Of a stretch of 64,000 nt of DNA, positions 60,509-64,000 are shown piece after piece (positions within the stretch are counted from its first letter, which is position 1; each line of letters opens with the position of its first letter). The notes below the pieces were generated by a model. It ran no database searches, had not been told where the DNA came from, and saw only the letters and a list, made by a program, of their open reading frames with translations. Made by a program: the position numbers and the translations under genes. Source of the stretch: Certhia americana (taxonomy: Eukaryota; Chordata; Aves; Passeriformes; Certhiidae); NCBI GenBank assembly GCA_018697195.1, contig CM031858.1, positions 86,673,604-86,737,603 on the forward strand, in the 5' to 3' direction.

Positions 60509-61576
60509 CTTTCCTCAACCCTCTGGCTGTGCTTGTGGTAGTACAGCTCAGTATGCTGGTAGCAACCACCTCCACGACCATGGGCTGAGTACACAGCAAC
60601 AAAAACACAGTGTCTGCTTCCTACAGTTAAATGGCTTCTGGAACATTGGGACCTCTGCTGGATCACAAAGGTTAATCAGCCCATCTCCTATGATTTAAAG
60701 TCAAATTGAAATATGCTTTTTTTGTAATTTCAAGTTGGTTCTTCACACAGTATGTCAATATATTGCAGTGTTTTTCTTTTCCTTGAAAGATAACATTATT
60801 TATAGTCAACAATGGGCTTTTTTTACTTTTATGCTGTGGCTAAGAGCTATATGCATTCTGGGGCACATATTAATGATCCATTAATATATTGTTCAAGTGT
60901 TTAAAATTACTCAGTCTAATGTTTTGTGCCTTTCTGCACACCTGAGTTAATACATACCCTGGAGTGCTTTCCTGCTTGGTTACAGCACTCTACTACAAAA
61001 AAATTGGGACTTGATTGCATCCATATATTAATCACAGTGGATGTTTACATAGTATGACTTCACCTAATAGCATAATGATGAAGAAGCCGGATGTACATAA
61101 CTGTCTGGCTGAATGCCTGACTTAGGGGAAAAGGGAGGCTTTCCACAAACATTTTTACATTTCCACAGAGGGCCAAAGAAATCACAGAAATGATGGACAC
61201 ACTTTTTTAGATTGTTCAATCTATTTTTCCCCACAATATATGGGAATGCTTTGCTGGATCATACATACATATCTCAGAGAGTGATTTTTGTTAATCTCCT
61301 AAGTAGCAAATAATTCCTGTCTTTAATGAATTACATAAAAAAGGTGAAGTGCTTAGTGGCAGGAACTCATGTAAAAGCACAATTAATCACCCTGAGGTTT
61401 TTGGCTCCAGTAGTCAGCTCCTTTAAGCTACTTCAGAGGGCTTCCTCCTTCCATTTAAGCTTTCTCCTCCTGCAGGACTTCCCAATGTTTGTTTTTGGGT
61501 GGTTCTGCTTTTTGTTTTTGTTTGGGTGTTTTGGGGTTTTTTTTAATAAATTGATGTATTTATTTAGAGAATTTGT
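60509..61576. other. AT-rich DNA, nothing recognised
   Basis: No open frame of note and no repeat family recognised. Confidence 0.45.
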
Positions 61577-61663
61577 TCACAGAGAACAAATATTAGGAAA
61601 ATTGCCCAAAAACAATCCACTGGAACACCTTCTCTGATCACCTATCAGATATGAAATAGGGAT
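61577..61663 (+). repeat. Local dispersed duplicate, copy A (87 bp)
   Basis: Nearly identical to 63753-63835, in the same orientation. Shared core: CAAATATTAGGAAAATTGCC, then AATCCACTGGAACACCTTCT, then ATCAGATATGAAATAGGGAT. Differences are a few substitutions and a short indel. Confidence 0.9.
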
Positions 61664-61722
61664 TTATTTGTAATTTAGGTATTTATTTGGTATTTGATTT
61701 ATTTGTAATTTAGGTATTTATT
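61661..61722. repeat. Tandem repeat, 35-bp period, two copies
   Basis: GATTTATTTGTAATTTAGGT starts at 61661 and again at 61696. Confidence 0.85.
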
Positions 61723-63200
61723 AGTAATTTCTGTCAGGGATATGTCCTCTTGTTATTCAGGTAAAAAAACGGGGCTTAGTGTTTCTGAATAAATTACCCA
61801 GATGAATTACCATCACTCAGTCAAGAATCACCTTACAGCAATACTTCAGGGTCTTGTTTCTGTGTATCTCCATTTTTCATGTTCTTACTGGGGTAAGGAA
61901 GTAGGACCATTTACACAGAATTGGGCTGAGAGATGCACAAAAACATATCGTGAAAGATGGAAAAATATTTTCAAGTATGAAGCTTCAGAAGTGGTTACAT
62001 TTGATGGACCAGACACTTGGAAGATTAAAAAAGAACTGCTCTGCCAGTATTGTATTTTTGAGATCCAGGTAGTGATTGGTGTGTTGACTAATACAAATTC
62101 TTATACAGGAAACACAACTACAGAAATCTCATTTTTCCTTTAATATTTTTGCATCTCCTGAGACTATCTGAGAAAGAGATATAAAACAAAGTTTAAAATG
62201 AGAAAAGGCCAGACTCATACAGAGAAAGATCCAGATATGTTCTGGTGCAAGAGCTGGTCATAACTGAAATCTCACAGCTGATGAACAATGTTTAGGAAAC
62301 CACTATATATACAGATTATTTTACTACTCTATGAAGTAGTGTAAAATAAGGGTTCCTAGAAAACTCCAGTGAAGCATAGAATATTACTAAGGATAAGAAA
62401 CAAAAACCTTGCACTCTGCACATAAAGTAAGAGTGCTGTACAGCCGCTTAGTGACTGTAATTACATCTTTGAACTACCTATAGCGTCCCAATACCATGTT
62501 CTACAAAAACATCAAACGAGTAATTTATTCACAGTTATTGTCTTCCACTTGCATGTGGCTCCTTTCTCCCAGAGTGGGAGAACACAGTGGACTACCCAGA
62601 CAGAAGGGAGGCAGTACAGAACTTTGTTCTTAGGAATTCAGGGGGAAGATGCTATTACGGTCGGAACACAGGAATGGGCGGAAGAAAACTTGCCATCTGT
62701 TGACAGCTCCGCCCCTGTGGGTGTGGGTGAAATTTTAAAGGCAGGTGAATAATGTATGACTTGTTTCTGAATGAAAGCTGAGGTTTTCCAAGCTCTGCAA
62801 CAAATGAACCCTCCATTGTGCATGGTTCCTGTCTGAGAGTCACTTTGCTTTGAGGAAGTCTCATGGCAAATTTCTATTCACTGAGTGAATAAAGCATAGT
62901 TTTTAAATTAAATTACTGATGTAAACACTTATTATTACAAATTTAAAATGCGTTATAAAAATTTATGGGAAAAGTGAAATCTCTATTTTGCAGTATAGTT
63001 TATTATATAGTATATAACACAGAAGATAAATCTCTCAGTATTCAAATATGTTTATTTACAAAAAAAAATACAAATCTCAGAGGATTTATTCTTTTTTGCA
63101 AAATGTTCTGATAATCTGGGATGGAAGATGCAGAGGAAGGAGTAATAAACACTCTTACAAACATTAATAAAATTCTCTAACAATTTTCTTCTTTTCTTCC
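61723..63200. other. AT-rich DNA, no gene recognised; two GC boxes
   Basis: A 113-codon plus-strand frame (61802-62143) has no recognisable domain. GGGCGG (62676-62681), CCGCCCC (62709-62715) and a GTGGGTGTGGGTG run (62717-62729) stand out in AT-rich surroundings. Confidence 0.4.
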
Positions 63201-63226
63201 TTTTTTTTTTTTTTTTTTTTTTTTTT
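63201..63226. repeat. T26 homopolymer
   Basis: Uninterrupted T run preceded by a T/C-rich stretch. Confidence 0.95.
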
Positions 63227-63263
63227 GTTGGATTTACCATGTAAATTTTACTGTCCTTTCTAG

Positions 63264-63327
63264 GAGAAATAGTTCTTTTTCCATAGTTGCTATTTTTGAG
63301 AGAAATATTTCTTTTTCCATAGTTGCT
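63264..63327. repeat. Tandem repeat, 36-bp period, two copies
   Basis: GAGAAATAGTTCTTTTTCC (63264) and GAGAAATATTTCTTTTTCC (63300), each followed by CATAGTTGCT. Confidence 0.85.
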
Positions 63328-63752
63328 CAGAAGTTTCTCCTGCTAATATCAGAATATATATGACTCCAAGAAATGCTATTTGGATGTTGGTTACTAGGTT
63401 ACCATTCATATTTCATTTTTCTAATGGGTGCATTCATGTTTCCTAGCTCTGTCTCAATTTTTACTTCACTGGTCATTTCTATTTAGTGCCAGAGTGTCCT
63501 CTGCTGTACATAGCAAAAATAGCAGAATATTACAGATTCTTTCATTCATAATCAAAAGGCAGTTAATAAGAAACTCTGTAGGGATCTGTGCAACTTATTT
63601 AAATTTCTCTGTCAAAAGTGTTTCTGCAAATTTCTTTCCAGTTCCCCCCAAATCACGCATGCTATGAATGATTTTGTGACTAGAATTCACATTAAAACCT
63701 CACAACACTCCCACCTCATCCTCACCAAAGTTTTATGCTTAAAAGGAAGATT
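63328..63752. other. AT-rich DNA, nothing recognised
   Basis: A 79-codon frame without recognisable features. No repeat recognised. Confidence 0.4.
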
Positions 63753-63835
63753 TCACAGAGAGCAAATATTAGGAAAATTGCCCAAAAATAATCCACTGGA
63801 ACACCTTCTCTGAATATCAGATATGAAATAGGGAT
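63753..63835 (+). repeat. Local dispersed duplicate, copy B (83 bp)
   Basis: Partner of 61577-61663, same orientation, about 2.2 kb apart. It ends about 55 bases before the terminal CR1 fragment. Confidence 0.9.
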
Positions 63836-63887
63836 AAACTTTTATGCCATTTTTAAAAATAAAAGCTGTTAGGAGTGGCTGATACTC

Positions 63888-64000
63888 AAGAGGGCTGTGC
63901 TGCTCTTCAGAAGGACCTCAACAGGTTGGAGAGATGGGCAGAGAGGAACTGTCTGAAATTCAACAGTCTTGCACCTGGAGAGTAATAACCCCAGGCACCA
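63888..64000 (+). mobile_element. CR1-type LINE fragment, runs off the window
   Basis: GAAGGACCTCAACAGGTTGG, AGATGGGCAGAGAGGAACTG, AAATTCAACAGTCTTGCACC and AACCCCAGGCACCA follow the order of CR1 ORF2 downstream of the RT catalytic site. It is 5' truncated at about 63888 and continues beyond 64000. Confidence 0.85.

Overview
The window looks like a bird chromosome, most likely from a passerine. This is inferred from the repeats: five fragments of CR1-type LINEs, which dominate bird genomes, and one young class II (betaretrovirus-like) endogenous retrovirus. The rest is AT-rich single-copy DNA with scattered microsatellites. I recognise no complete host gene. The window is either intergenic or lies inside a large intron, and I cannot tell which.

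Layout. 1-9699: AT-rich DNA without a recognisable gene; a coding-like but frame-broken stretch lies at 4021-4460 (minus). 9700-10626: 5'-truncated CR1 on the plus strand. 11359-18262: the main feature, a 6,892-bp provirus on the minus strand, bounded by a perfect 6-bp target-site duplication (ATAGAC). 19218-20365: second CR1, minus strand. 20366-57149: mostly featureless DNA with microsatellites, a 2 x 132-bp tandem duplication (38071-38334) and a few palindromic or octamer motifs. 57150-64000: three more CR1 pieces, a three-part composite microsatellite (60310-60508) and short local duplications.

The provirus reads, on the minus strand: 5' LTR (17922-18256), lysine-tRNA-type primer binding site, leader, gag, pro, pol, purine tract, 3' LTR (11365-11699). 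There is no env: pol stops about 130 bases before the 3' LTR. Gag, pro and pol lie in three successive -1 frames. A classical slippery heptamer sits at each junction: A AAA AAC right at the gag stop and G GAT TTT right at the pro stop. Pro and pol are uninterrupted, with all expected catalytic residues visible. Gag is broken once: the matrix part and the capsid/nucleocapsid part are in different frames, and the switch coincides with an 11-base G run inside a very GC-rich linker. The LTRs differ at only 5 of 335 positions, so the insertion is recent.

The most interesting points are the env-less but otherwise nearly complete structure, the GC- and CpG-rich linker inside an otherwise AT-leaning gag, the degenerate dUTPase-like region before the protease, and a perfect 9-bp dyad in U3. 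I found no convincing wholly new system. The remaining observations are modest and graded accordingly.
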